Of a DNA stretch of 64,000 bases, positions 9,028 through 20,944 are shown one piece after another (within the stretch, counting starts at the first letter, position 1; every line of letters begins with the position of its first letter). Origin of the DNA: Paratrimastix pyriformis (lineage: Eukaryota; Preaxostyla; Paratrimastigidae); contig JAPMOS010000028.1 of assembly GCA_027972325.1 (NCBI GenBank), forward strand, positions 327,501 to 391,500, read 5' to 3'. The notes beneath the pieces are model-generated. The model was given only the letters and a program-made list of their open reading frames with translations. It had not been told where the DNA came from and did not search any database. The position numbers and the translations under genes are program-made.

Positions 9028-12024
9028 ATGGTCGAATTCCGCACCTTCCTGAAGCATCCCATGAAGATTTTTGCGGGGGTGTTGATCACTCTTCTATTTC
9101 TCTTTTGGGTTTTTCTCTCTGGCCCTGCCACCCCAACCAAAAATTATGGCATTATCTTTGATGCGGGTTCTTCTCACACGGCGGCTTCTCTTTTTACATG
9201 GAACTCTGAGCTGCGCAATTTTACCACTCTTTCCTGGAAGAAAGAATTAACCCCCGGCATTTCCTCGTTTGCTTCCAACCTCGATGGGATTGGCCCCTAT
9301 TTTAAGGAACTGATCGCTTTTGCCTCGGAGGCGGTCCGGGTCATTGCCGAATTTTGCGTGGCAATCTCGTTTTCTCACAGATTCCCAAGTCGGAGCACTC
9401 ACGTACTCCCATATTTATCAAGGGTTTGTCTCCACCCCCCCAGAGCTCCCTTGTCATTCGTCCCTGTAGCCACGGCTGGCCTGCGGCTTCTCCCCCCCGC
9501 CAAACGGGATACGATCCTCAAAGCTGTGCGAGAGTATCTCTCCCAGCCGGCCAACAACCCCTTCCTCTTCAAGGCGGACAACGCCCAGGTCTGCCACCCG
9601 CCCCCCGACCGCGGCCCTCACTTCCCGCGGTTGGGCAGATGATCTCAGGACAGGAGGAGGCTGTCTTCGGGTGGATCACCACCAACTGGCTGCTGGGTAC
9701 CCTCACCGATGACGTGGCCACCGCCTCCCGCCACGGGGTCGCCCCCGGTCTGCATCACCCCCACATCTCGCACCCGCATCCTCACCACGGTGGATTGGGG
9801 GTCGTCCACCAGGGAGGACGGCGGCCATGTTGGACCTGGGGGGCGGCTCCAACCAGATCGCCTTCGAGATGGACCCCACCGCCATGCCCTCCGAGATCGA
9901 CCACGACGACCTGGTCCGCGCCCCCTGGCTGCCTCCCCCGCGCCCAGCCCTCCCTTTTCGCGCCTGAATCGGCCAGTGCCACTCCCACCGGGCACGGGTA
10001 CGGGCACGGGCACGGGCATGAACATGAGCATGGATGCTCATGGTCACCCGGTCAGCCCACCGCACGGCACTGCTTCCAACCACCCGCCACTCCGCTCCTG
10101 CGCCCCCTCGGCCAGGTGCCCGTGGAGGTCTTCGGCCGCCGGCGGGCCGTCTTTGCGGTCTCCTTCCTGGGCTACGGGCGGGACCGGGCCTTCCTGCGCC
10201 TGGGTCACGCCCTGACTCACCTGGCCCCGGCCCTGGCCACCCGGGACCCCCCGCCCGCCCCCGAGGAGCACCCCCTGCAGTCGCGGGCCCTGGGGGTGGC
10301 CCAGTGCCCCGCCGCCCGGCAGGCGTGCCTGTGGAACGCCGAGGACCACCCCATGACCGACTTCCAGCAGGTCCGGCTCGCCGCCAGGGGCAGCCAGCCT
10401 CCTCCCTCCCCCCTCCCTCCCTCCCTCCCCTCCCTCCCTCCCTCCCTCCCTCCCTCCCTCCCCCCCCCACACACACACACACAGATTTGGCGAGCGGGCG
10501 AATGGGGGAGGTAGAGGATGGGATGCCCCACTCTCAGCCCTTAGTGGTGCCGTCCCCAGCAAACGTCCCCTCCCACCTCTCGTCCCCCTCCTCCCTCTCT
10601 TCCATCGGTTGCATTTCCGGGGCATAGGCGCGGATGGGACCCGTCGAGAAGTCTGGGACCGAGTGGATCCCGCACGGCTGCCTGGCGGGGGCAGCGCACT
10701 TCGAGGCCCGGGAAGGTCGGCTTGCCCGCCCCATCGCTCATCTCCAATAATCCCATCAGCATCGCCATCATCGCCATCATCGCCATCATCGCCATCATCG
10801 CCATCATCGCCATCATCGCCATCATCGCCATCATCGCCATCATCGCCATCGCCATCGCCATCGCCATCGCCATCGCCAATCAACATCATCAATCAACACT
10901 GTCAATCAACACCGTCAATCAACACCGTCAATCAACATCAAGATTAATTCATCCTGATCATCACCAAATCGTCGTCATCATCACCATCATCGCATGACCG
11001 TCTCCACCACCCCTGTCCAGGCGGGTCCACCTGGCAGCTGGTGGGCGAGGGCGTCCCGACGGGCTGCCAGACGCTGCTGGCCGTGACGGACCTGCTCAAC
11101 CTGACCACACCCTGCATGACCGCCTCCCCGGCCCCCTCGGCCGCCTCCCACTGCTCCGTCAGGTCCGGCGCCCCCTCCCCCCACCCACCCCTTCCCCGAC
11201 CGCCCGCCACACGGCTTGGCCCGCCCACTCACGGGCATGAGGGCACGGCACCCCGACGCCCTTCCTTTTCCTTTGGTCGAACCCATTTTCCCCTTCCTTG
11301 GCTCGCTGTATGGCACACCCAAGTGGTACCTTCGGTCGTTCTGTTGTTTTTCCCCGTGTCTTCTTCTCCCCCCGCTCTGCATATCGACACAGACCCGTTC
11401 CTCATTTCGTGTGGTCGGGTGGGCCCCTTGCGGCTCCCTCCAGCGGGCACCTGCTGCCGACCTTCATCCCGGCCGGGATGCCGGTCTTCGGCTGCAGCGC
11501 ATACCACTACACCCGCAAGGCGCTGGGCCTGCCCGCCCACACGACCGCGGCCGAGATCAAGCGGGCCGCCGAGGGCTTTTGCGGCATGAACGACGCCGCC
11601 CTGGCCCAGCGCTACCCCACCGACAAGTACCGGTCCGACCTCCGCCCCCCCACCAGGCCGCTCGCCCCCCAGGGTGCCATCTCGCGTGTCTCACTGGTCC
11701 ATGGGGGTCCTTTGCAGAGATGGGCATTGCTTCAGCGGGACCTACATCTGGGCCCTGCTGACCCGGGCCTTTGGGGTGCCGGCCGACTACCCGCTGACAC
11801 TGGACGAGAAGATCGACTCCATCGAGACGGGCTGGACCCTGGGGGCCATGATCTACGAGGCCCACCAGATGGCCGGCCCCACGGATCCCTACGCACGCCA
11901 GATCATGTGGCTCTCTCTTGGCCTGGTGGCTATTGCCGCAGTGGCTGTGGCCGGCGGGCTGCTGGTCCTCAGGCGCAGGGCGCCCGGCGGTTCCGCCCTC
12001 GAGGGGCCCGCGCCAGGGTTGTAA
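9028..12024 (+). CDS. Ecto-nucleoside triphosphate diphosphohydrolase (apyrase, GDA1/CD39 family)
   Basis: All four diagnostic apyrase conserved regions are visible: ACR1 'IIFDAGSSHTAASLFTW' (about 9151), ACR2 'ATAGLRLLP' (9470), ACR3 'ISGQEEAVFGWITTNWLLG' (9642) and ACR4 'LDLGGGSNQIAFEMD' (9832). The N-terminus has a membrane helix ('IFAGVLITLLFLFWVFL'). The C-terminus has a second one ('LGLVAIAAVAVAGGLLVL', about 11920) and a short tail, the CD39 two-helix layout, so the enzyme should hydrolyse extracellular or luminal NTP/NDP. Later exons ('FGCSAYHYTRKALGLPA', 'TYIWALLTRAFGVPADY', 'IDSIETGWTLGAMIYEA') match the family C-terminal half. Introns with GTCATT and GTTTGT donors near 9350 and 9430 restore the frame. 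The exons between 10376 and 11040 are only partly resolved. Confidence 0.88.
10757..10938 (+). repeat. Intronic 9-bp/6-bp satellite (CATCATCGC then CATCGC) and 13-14-bp repeats
   Basis: About eleven copies of CATCATCGC are followed by CATCGC copies and then a CACCGTCAATCAA-type repeat, all within an intron of the apyrase gene. It gives rise to spurious Ile-Ala and Asp-Gly reading frames. Confidence 0.9.
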
Positions 12025-12162
12025 CGCGCGGTACTCTCCCTTTCTTTCCCCATTCCAAATCTTCCCTCCACACCCCCCGAGAAAAGAAATCTGTCGTCGA
12101 CCGTCACAGCAGCGCATCCCAGAGCTCCGGCACCTGCTTCTCTACCCCGGGCCAACACAGTT

Positions 12163-13330
12163 ATGTCGTCTTTAGGAGAACGGCGACTGGCCAAAATTAT
12201 AACTCCCCCGACATCTCCGCATGGCACAACGGGGGCCACAAAGTCTGAGATCAGCCCTGCAGACTTGGTCCAATCCTTCCAAGATAATATTAAGTATCGC
12301 CGGTCAGTTCGTTCTTTCTTTCTCAATTTTCACGACTGCGTGTAAAGACTTGAATCATTGATATATTGTATGCAAACTGAAATGAAGCGAGGTCTGTCGA
12401 CAGCTTTCCTCCCAATATTCTGTGGACGCCTTGCGCAGCGGAAAAGGAGCTTTGCCTGCTCCGGACCGATGTTGATGTTCTTATGAATGACCAAAAACGA
12501 CGACTTCCGCCTCTTTTGGACCACGGCGAGGGGCATCATCATCACCACCACCACCAACATCGTTCCCCCGACACTGGGCAGCAACAGCCCGAACGTGGTC
12601 CTGTCCCACTGATCCAGCACCGGCACACGGTCAGCACAGGTGCAACCCAACTTATTCGCCACTCCACAGAACCTCCCCATCGCCCTCGCTCCTTGAGGCA
12701 TCTCTCCAGCGAACCGGTCTTCTCTCGGGTTGAGGACACGCGCGCCGTTTCGCCCGATGTTTCTCCTTCCGATGGGTCGCGGCACTTTGGCGGACACCCA
12801 GAACAACCATCTTTCACGGTCTGCCCCCATCGACTGCTCCCCCCCCCCCCGTCTCACCGTCCTTTCAGCTTTCATCCCCCGATGGCTCCCACCCCGACGG
12901 GTACACCCTCCTCAAGCGACTCTTGGCCGTGTCGTCTCGGCCGACTTCCCCGACAGCCACCGAGTCCGTTGTCTCGGCCTCCCCGGCCCCGACGGGCCGT
13001 TCGTCCTCCTGTGCCAGCCGGCCGACCACCCCAGGGACGGCACCCCATTCGCCCATACTCAGCGTCGTTTCTGACGATGACCACGAGGAAGGCGATGAGA
13101 TCATCTCCCAGACGACGTCCTCCGGCCCGGCCGCTGGGCCGCGCTCCTTGCCGACCCAGTCGCACTCTACCCTAGAGATGCCATCGATCCAACAGGGACC
13201 TTCCAGGTCCCGGTCGACCCCACCGACACAATCCGGGGTGATCCTGCCCAAAACGCGCATGGGCGAGGTGTTGCCGCCCATCGCACGGTCCATCTCGTTG
13301 GAGTCCCTCCGAGGGGTTGTGGGGCGCTGA
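12163..13330 (+). CDS. Coiled-coil/disordered-tail family, member 2
   Basis: A leader exon ('MSSLGERRLAKIITPPTSP', ending 'QDNIKYR') is joined through a 45-nt GTCAGT intron (12303-12347) to the core 'RLESLIYCMQTEMKRAE'. A 47-nt phase-1 intron (12392-12438, GTCTGT...CAG) follows, then 'KELCLLRTDVDVLMNDQKRR'. The core aligns with the other members, most closely with member 9. The tail has a poly-His run (about 12535-12560), acidic 'SVVSDDDHEEGDEI' and the ending 'PIARSISLESLRGVVGR'. The tail frame changes near 12850-12920, so at least one more intron is present. Function unknown; a short coiled coil plus disordered tail suggests a scaffold or adaptor, which is inference. Confidence 0.6.
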
Positions 13331-14183
13331 AGGGGTCCATTTCCTCGATCGTGTTTGTTCTTCGTCTTTTTGGTCGTTTTCTCTTTGATATTGTTCTTCG
13401 TTCGCGGATTCTTGCTGGTTTTTCTGCGCCGGATCGTTCGTGCGTTTTCGCGGGCCGGTGTAATTTTGTTCTTGTTGTCTTGTTGTCTTTTGACGGCTTT
13501 CGTTGCTGCGCCCTTCCTCCTTCCCCATTCCTTCCAACTGTATCTTTCCCCACCATCCTCTTTGTCCTGGTCCCGGGTCAACACGTTTCACACCGCCCCG
13601 GTAGCTAGAGGGGGAAAAACGTGTTGGCCCGGGGACAATGCTAGAGGTGGCACGAGACGAGTCGGACGAAAAGGTGCCCATCGTGTTGTTTAATACTGAT
13701 ACACCTATTTGAGAGTTATTCGTCGAAGCATTCACATTCACACTTAGAAATCGGGGGCAAAAAACGGCTTCTAGTTATTCTCTTCTTGTCTTGTACTTGC
13801 ACCTGGCCAGAAGTCTTGTGCTTGTGTTTTCTGCTATCCCAACAGGGGGACGGGCAAGGTTTGATCCAGAAGCGCTATCGTTGGGTTTGGGCGGATGTGA
13901 AACGGGTGTACGAGTGGCCAGGTGGTGGCCACGTGGTCAGGGGCATAGTTAGGAGCTCTGCATCGATATAAAAGCACGTGGCCACCGGGTACAGAGAAAA
14001 GAGTGTGCGTGCGACTCTCGGATTTTGTTGATCGCGCGACTTCGGGGAAAATCCAAGTACCGCGCCCACCCACCCACCCACCCACCCACCACCCACCCAC
14101 CCACCCACCACCCACCCACCCACCCACCCAATTATAAAAAACAGCTAGCTTTTTTTGACACGACTGGCGCGCCACGGAGGAAG
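13331..14183. other. Intergenic region with TATA-like box and CCCA repeats
   Basis: Between family members 2 and 3. It holds a C/T-rich stretch, a TATAAAAG at 13967-13974 about 210 bp before the next ATG, and a CCCA/CCA tandem stretch at about 14070-14128 that would fall in the 5' leader of member 3. No coding sequence is supported. Confidence 0.55.
13967..13974 (+). promoter_or_regulatory. Possible TATA box of family member 3
   Basis: TATAAAAG lies in a locally AT-rich patch upstream of the 14184 start. Start-site data are lacking, and I did not see an equivalent element at the other members. Confidence 0.35.
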
Positions 14184-15603
14184 ATGTTGAGCTCCTCTTC
14201 GGTTCCCCAGGTCGATAAAATTCAATGTTCTGCGGCTTGTTCGAACCTCTATTTAGATGAATTACCATCGATTAGAAGCAGTTGTAAACGCTTTGCAGAC
14301 CGAGCTTCGTCGTGGTTTGTACATGTTTATCGATTCGCACTTTTTGACACTTTTTCTAGCTCAACATGATATCATAACACTCCGTGGCGAAGTTGATCTT
14401 CTTCTTGGACGCAAACGATACGAAAACAGTGCCCCTCTTTTGTTCGAATCTCCTTCGAACTCCTCTTTCTCCTCGGAATCCTTTCCTATTGTCCGCACGA
14501 GTTCTCCACCACCATCGAAAGTCAAAGTCTGGCAATTTCTTCGGCACGAGACGACTCATCATTTACTTTCGTTTCGTTTCCCGCCAGCCTCCGGAAGGAT
14601 TGCCCCCTCGGGCAGGGGGTTCGGTCCAGCACTCCCTCCCCACACTTCATTTGTCACGAATACGAACAACCGGCAATCTTGTCGCTCCGACCCAAACCCA
14701 ATCGCAGCCGCCATCCCAAGCGCCCACTCCCATTGCTGCTCGTCCGCCCTCGGTCTGTATCGTGTTTCCTTGATTTCGATCATCCTTATTCAAACGTTTG
14801 CCCAAAGATTCCGCGCCGGTTTTCACTGCCCCTGAAGGACTTGCAAAGAAACGTCCGACATAGCCCGGAGCGGGCTCCGCCCTCGGTCACCACCACCATC
14901 CAGGGACCACCACCCCTGCCGCCTCCGCCCAAGCCCAGTTTTCTCGATGCCTCGCTCCACTCAGTGGTCTGTGGCTGCTCCCCTCCCTCCCGACCCCACC
15001 GTCCGCACCTTCTCCCACAAGCAGAACATCCAAACCCCCACGCAAACTCCCATCCTGACCGCCGCACCGGCACCCGCCGGACCCGCCGCCGACACGGCAA
15101 CACCCTTGCTGCGCTTGCTCCTCCAAGACCCCTCAGCCGCGGGCTCTCGGTCCCCGCCCAACTCCCCTCCGACCCCCGGCCTGGCTGCCCCCAGTCCCTC
15201 CCTGCCCTCGTGCGACCTCGCCGCCCCCGCCCCCGCCGAGCCACCTGCCGAGCCGCCCGCCGAACAACTGCCGCCGTCGGCACCCTCCTCGGACGAAACA
15301 ACGCTCACTCCCACCTCAAAACCCTCCACCCGCTCGACCGCCCATCCGGCTCCCGCGGCCCAGCGCCCCCCCGGCATCTCCTCCAACCCGCGCCTGCGGC
15401 GTAATCTGCTGCCCCTGGAGATTCCCTCCCCGCCCCCCATGACCCCCGTCCGGGTGCTGCGGGACTCCCCCAATCCGTCGGACACCTCCTCCACAGACAC
15501 GATCGGCCTGCCCACCCACCACTCCTCCGAGTGCGGGACCGAGGCCACCCCATCGCTGGATGTGTCCTTCCTCGACCAGCGGCGCCCCGTTCGTGCCGGC
15601 TGA
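14184..15603 (+). CDS. Coiled-coil/disordered-tail family, member 3
   Basis: 'MLSSSSVPQ' is joined by a GTCGAT...TAG intron to 'MNYHRLEAVVNALQTELRR'. The 45-nt phase-1 intron 14315-14359 follows, then 'AQHDIITLRGEVDLLLGRKR'. The reconstructed core is one uninterrupted heptad-like helix. The tail is Ser/Pro-rich with two short motifs shared with other members: 'LLRLLLQDPSA' (about 15108; compare member 7 'LIHLLLQDPTA') and 'NLLPLEIPSPPP' (about 15408; compare members 4 and 5). It ends 'SFLDQRRPVRAG'. The exons between 14460 and 14950 are not fully resolved. ATG 14257 is an alternative start. Confidence 0.62.
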
Positions 15604-16830
15604 GTGGTCACCGCCATCCCCCCACGGACGCCTCTATCCTCCTCCTCCCCCTCCCTCCCTCCCTCCCCTCTCCTCCCCCCCCTATCTCTTGCTCCGGCGT
15701 CTGTTTTTGTCGATGCTGATGCTTGCTGTAAGTGTTCCTCCCCCGTGTCCATATTGGATGCAGCATCGTGGCGTCTCCCTCTTCCGGCGTGTCTTTGTCA
15801 TGTCTGTGCACATTTGGACACCCTTGTGCCCTGTGTCCTTGCCAGATTGAGCTTGGTGGGGGTGCCGGTTTGCGCGCTCCTGTTCTGTATCTGTCTCCAT
15901 CGTTTGCCGTTGTGTCCCTAACTTACTTTCGTCTTCTTCCGAGGCCCTCGCCGCTGAATTTTGGATTGGCGTTGTTGGTTGTTGGCTGCTGGCTGGTTGT
16001 TGGTGTTGTTGGTGTTGTTGGTGTTGTTGGTGTTGTTGGTGTTGTTGGTGTTGTTGGTGTTGTTGGTGTTGTTGGTGTTGTTGGTGTTGTTGGTGTTGTT
16101 GGTGTTGTTGGTGTTGGTGTTGCTGGTGTTGCTGGTGTTGCTGGTGTTGCTGGTGTTGCTGGTTGTTGGTTGTTGTTGGTTGTTGGTGTTGGTTTTGTTT
16201 GCTGTTTGGTTTGCTGGTGGTTGTTGGTTATTGGTGTCAGTTTGTCTTCTGTGTAGGTGCGCTCTTGTATCTGCTCTGTCTGCCTCTCAGATTTCTTTGA
16301 TGTGACGAGCCCCATCCGGACGCTCTGCTCAACGGCAGCCGTCCGCGGGGTCTTTTTCCTCTTTCCTTCCACTCGTCCTCCTCTCGTTTCACTCATCCTC
16401 ATTTGCATCAAATCTCTTGAAAGTCTCTTTGGCGTTTCCCTCTTCCATCCAACTTTAGTGCCGTCTTTTTTGTCGCGGACTAAGTTTATACTGTTTGCGT
16501 CGCGTTTTCTGGGCTCGTCCGGATTTTGTCATCATCGCACATGCCTTTTTTTTGATCTGGTCATAGCTGCCTGGATGTTTCTTTGGGATGAATTTTCAGT
16601 TGCTCTTCCCGAATCGGCCCGCGGTTTTTCTTTATGTTCTTTTATTGTTTTGTTTTTTTTTTTGTTTTGTTTTTTCTCCATTTGCTTCGGTGACCCCTCT
16701 AATACTATTGTCTCTATCTTCTGGTTGACACAGCGGGTCGTGTTTCTTTCACGGGTGTTGCCGAAATTCCCGAGGTAAGGGTGGCTTGCTCAGGGATTCA
16801 GGTGGAGGTGAAGCGATTCGACTATTCGTC
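15604..16830. other. Intergenic region between family members 3 and 4
   Basis: A CT-rich run (15640-15690), a GTTGGTGTT satellite (listed separately) and T-rich sequence (16620-16690). Long open frames here are products of the satellite. I see nothing else. Confidence 0.6.
15998..16165 (+). repeat. 9-bp tandem repeat GTTGGTGTT
   Basis: Roughly eighteen near-perfect units, the last few changed to GTTGCTGGT. It is non-coding; the apparent Val-Gly and Leu-rich frames are artefacts of the repeat. Confidence 0.95.
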
Positions 16831-18530
16831 ATGGCCTCACTTTACCAGCGACTCGAAGTCTGTCCACCCGACCCGAACTTTATTATAACGCATCCCTTCG
16901 TTGCGCTTCGGCATTCTTATTGTTCCCCCCAATCCCAAAGGTCCTGGTGACGAGCCTTCAAACTGACTTAAAACGAGGTTCGTCACCGAGGTTCTCCATC
17001 TTTCTTTACATTCTTTTGGTTAGCTCAAAAAGAGATCGTGACGTTGCGCAATGAGGTTAATCTCCTCCTTCGCGAGCGGGAAAAGTACGTGCACAAGCAC
17101 ATCCGGACAAAGAGCTGCTCTTCTCCTGCTTCTCCAACGGATCCGTCGCCTGTAGACGTTTCCCATCTTTCCTCGAATGAAACCCACAGCACCTTCAACA
17201 CTTTCTGCGATCAATCTCTTGCCCAACCCGAGGTTCGTTTTCTTCCTCCTAGATTCCGGTTCTGATCTTTTCGTTGTTGTTGTTGTTGTTGTTGTTTTTG
17301 CGTAGCCATCAATCCCCGGTGTGCCACTTGTCAGACACTCGGTGCCCTTGCTTCCCTTCGATCGACTGGTGAACAAGCCGCCGCAGTCATCGCAACCACC
17401 CCAGCAGCTCCCGTTCGTTCCTGTGGTAAAGCCGCGGTCACGGACGCCAAGTCCTGACCATGAGGTTTGACGATCATGATTGTGCTTCTTTTGTCTGACC
17501 CTGGGTCATAGTCTCACCACCATCATTCTGTCCCACACCTGCCGGCCCCATCCCCGCCCTCCGAGCTTGCGGGCCCTCACCATGCCTCGGGCTCGGGCTG
17601 GCACAAGCCAACGGTCTGTCTGCTTCGCATTCTCGCGCTGACCTTCCGCCGTTTGTTTGCCATCCCCCCTCCTCCCCCCTCCTCCCGTCCCACGGATAGG
17701 CGCCGCCCAGCCCTGAGGCGCCCATTCCCTCGCTCCTTCAGCTCCTCTGCACCCACGAGCCCCTCTCGCGGTCCCGCTCGCCCCCCTTGGCCTTCCAGCA
17801 GAACTGGGTGGGCGCCTCCGGCGCCCCGGCTGCCCCGTCCACCCCACCCTGGATCGTCGCGGCTCAACCTGCCGTTCCGCCCTGGGCCGTCCCGGCCCCC
17901 AGCCCGCCCCGCCACGGACCCTCACCCCCGTGCCAGACGAGGCACCGGCTGCCGGACCGGAGGAGCCCCCGCCACCTACCTCCAATCTCGGTGCGCCCAC
18001 ACCCCGCGCCCGCGCCCAGTGGCTCCCCCCATGGAGCCAACCGCGCAACGGGCGGCTCCACTGACCTGTCCCGCCCCCGCCCCCCGCCTCTTCAGCTGCA
18101 GCAACAGCAACAGCAACAGCAGCACTGCTCGCCTCCCCTCGTCCCCGTGACCATTCCACACCCCCTTCCGCCCGTACTGCCCTTGGTGGACCTTACCCCG
18201 CCCCGGCCCGCTTCCGAGCTGCCCACGCGCTCCCCGGGGCACACCAGCCCCCCCGCGGGTCCAGCCCCCCGCCCCGCGGGCAGCATCAGCCCGCCCATGC
18301 CCGGGCGGCCCCCCTTAGGAGCCACGAGCCCGTCCCTGCCCGGGCGGCCGCCCCTAGGAAACACCAGCCCGCCCATGAGCCGACCGCCCCGCCCACCCCA
18401 TACGCTGGCGCCCCTGCTCGAAGTGCCCGCCCCGCCCAGCGCGCCCGCCGAGCCGGCCACCCCAGACGACGGGGGGCTGTACCTGCCCCCCTTGACGGCC
18501 TCCACCTCCCGCACCGATGCCCACGACTAG
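16831..18530 (+). CDS. Coiled-coil/disordered-tail family, member 4
   Basis: 'MASLYQRLE' is followed by an extra 83-nt phase-0 intron (16858-16940, GTCTGT...AAG), then 'VLVTSLQTDLKR'. The family-specific phase-1 intron 16978-17023 (46 nt, GTTCGT...TAG) follows, then 'AQKEIVTLRNEVNLLLRERE'. The core is intact. The tail is very Pro-rich with a Gln/Asn/Ser patch near 18100 and several 'P..GRPPLG.TSP' repeats (18240-18380). It ends with 'LAPLLEVPAPP', 'GGLYLPPL' and 'TASTSRTDAHD'. The GGLYLPPL motif is shared with member 5. Splicing between 17270 and 17790 is uncertain. Confidence 0.62.
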
Positions 18531-20944
18531 GCCACCAACCCAGCTTCTTGCTTCAAGACATTCGCTGCCTTCCGCCACCAAGGCGGTCGTGCCGACTGCC
18601 CGTCCGGCGGCGTCCATCTGTCGGCTCTTTGTCCCGCCGCTGCTCCCTGATGTCCCGATGCTGACTGACGTGGGTGGTTCGTTTTGTGGTTTCCTTCCCG
18701 TTCCGCCCTTCCTGTGTCGCGTGTCGCGTGTGGTCGACCTGGCGGTCTGTGGCCTGGCCTGGCGTGCTTCTCTCTCGCCGATCGAGCCCCCTCTCTGCAA
18801 TCCTGGGGCTGGCCGTGCCATCAGCATCCACCACCCACCACCCCCCGTCCTCATGTTAATTTCGAATCCCCACCCGCCCACCCACCACAAGAACATCCAA
18901 CAACAACCAACAACAACCCTTCATCAAGCCACCAACCAGCCCGCCTCCATAATAATATTGCTATCTGATTCTCTCCCCCTTCGCCCCCCCCCCCCCCCCG
19001 GCTTGTCCCGTGGTCCCTTTTCTTTCCGTCTTCGTTCGGACGGTGGTGCCGCGCCGGCCCGTGCTCCCTCGCCCGCCCCCCCGGACCGGCCCCGCCCGCC
19101 TTTTGTTTGTTTGTTGTTCGTTTGTGACCGTCCGTCGTTGCCGTTGTCGTCATTCTCCGTTTTTGTCGTTTTTTGTTGTTGTTTTTTGTTTTGTTTTTTG
19201 TTTTTGTTTGGTTGGCGTCTGTTTGTCTGCCTGTTTGTTTTTCAGCCCCGCACTGCGCTCTCACCACTCTCACTCTCACTCTCTCTCACTCTCCATCCCT
19301 CCCGCTTGCCATCCCGGGGTCGGGGAGGGCTGCCTACTTGGATGATGCCTTGTTGATTATTCTGATGGGTCGGTCGCACGTCATGTGTTTGTCTGCTTAT
19401 TCTGTGTTGTTGATGATTCTGCAAGCAGTTGGTCTTCCCGTTCCTTGTGGGCCGTTGATGTTGATGTTGCACCGGTTCCGCCCTGGTCGGACCACCGGCC
19501 TTTTTGCGTGCCCCCACCCGGCTTGGGCCCGGCCATGCTCCTCTCCTCTGCGTGTGAGCGGCGTCTGAGCGATGCTTGTTCGTTTGTTCCGCTGTCCGTT
19601 TGCGCCCCTGGGGCGGTCCTCTGGGAACATGACGCCTCGTCCGGCTTCGGTTGGCTCGGGGTGAGGGTCGGGCCCGGCGCACTCGGTTCATGTGTCTCGA
19701 TGTGCATGCACGGTTGGCCGAGATTCACACGGTCTCGGTTCATGTGTCTCGATGTGCATGCACGGTTGGCCGAGATTCACACGGTGGTCCCAAATCGTCG
19801 ATCCTTCCGCGCGCAACCCGCAGGTCAAGGGAAAACGGGCGGGGGAAGAAAGAAAGCGGGAAAGGACCCGTCGCGGGCAAGGATCATCATCACGGGAGGT
19901 TGGGGTATGGTCCTGAAAGAGGTGCCCCCCCCCCCCGAATGGCGACGGGAGCTGGAAACGGCTTGACATGATTACGATCACTTACGAGAAGACGCCACGG
20001 CACGAGACAAGACGGATGGGCACAAAGGGAGACCGGGAAAAACGCACAGAGGGGCCCGATACCACCGAAAAGGAGAGAGGGGGGGGGGGGGGGGGGGGGG
20101 GGAAGGAGGAGGAAGGAAGGAGTGTAACAATCAACTGCAGCTGCGTGGCATGTCTCAACGAAAATGTAGAGGCGAGGCGAGGCGAGGCAGGCGAGGGAGG
20201 CAGTAGGTTTGTCTGACGATGAAAAGGAGGGAGGGATGGAGGGATGGGGGAGCAGGTGATTCACGGGCACAAAAACAGCAAAGAGAGGGCGGGGTGAAAG
20301 GGGGAAACATAGAAAACTGGCAGCCCCACAGGCGAGGTGAGGACGAGGCGGGTTTATGGCGGCGAGGGTGCAAAGAGAGGGGCGGAAGGGGATGAGGGGA
20401 TGAGGCGCATTCTCCGGGCGAACAGCACGGCCAAGCCACAGAGGGCGCGCATGGGGAGGCGAAAAAGCGCAGAGGCGGGGGATGAAGCTTCCACGACGGC
20501 CCAACCGACGGGGCGGCAGGGGAGCACGAGCAGCGCACGGCCCCTGGAGAGAAAACCCAAGGATGCAGGATGAGGGAGACGAGAAAGAGAGCGAGAGAGG
20601 GAGGGGGGCGAAAGCAACCACACACACACAGGCACGGCATACAAACAGCCAGAGCACGGGTCGCCCATGCTCCGTCAGTCAACCAGAATGGGGAAGGGTC
20701 GCAAACGGCGGGGAGGAAATGCGAAAAAATAAAAAAATGAAAAAAATGGGGAAACCGGGGTACGCCCGAACGCGGGGGCATATCCTCAAACAGACGAAAT
20801 AGCAGCGGGGGAAGGGCAGAACTATGGTACACCAAGAAAGAACCATCAAAACGCAACGCGACAAACGGGCGCCGCTTGCGGGTTGGGCAGCGGCGGGCGG
20901 GTAGGCCGGCGATTTGCAGGCGGTCACGTGGGGGCAGCAGGCGG
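18531..20944. other. 2.4-kb convergent intergenic region of low-complexity sequence
   Basis: Between the tails of members 4 (+) and 5 (-). It contains C- and G-runs (18987-19000, 20086-20101), TTTGT-rich and TCTC-rich stretches, a 52-bp tandem duplication and purine-rich DNA. No reading frame here has recognisable protein character. Confidence 0.6.
19682..19785. repeat. Perfect 52-bp tandem duplication
   Basis: Two adjacent copies, 19682-19733 and 19734-19785, appear identical. Each begins CTCGGTTCATGTGTCTCG and ends GATTCACACGGT. Perfect identity implies a recent event. Confidence 0.95.

Noticed and set aside
15961-16305. Leu/Val-rich frame that could be a membrane protein
   Set aside because: It is read from the GTTGGTGTT satellite; the same array is open in several frames.
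19383-19971. Overlapping plus-strand frames of 130-190 codons in the member 4/5 spacer
   Set aside because: Composition is that of surrounding low-complexity DNA, they cross the recent 52-bp duplication, and no motif or intron pattern supports them.
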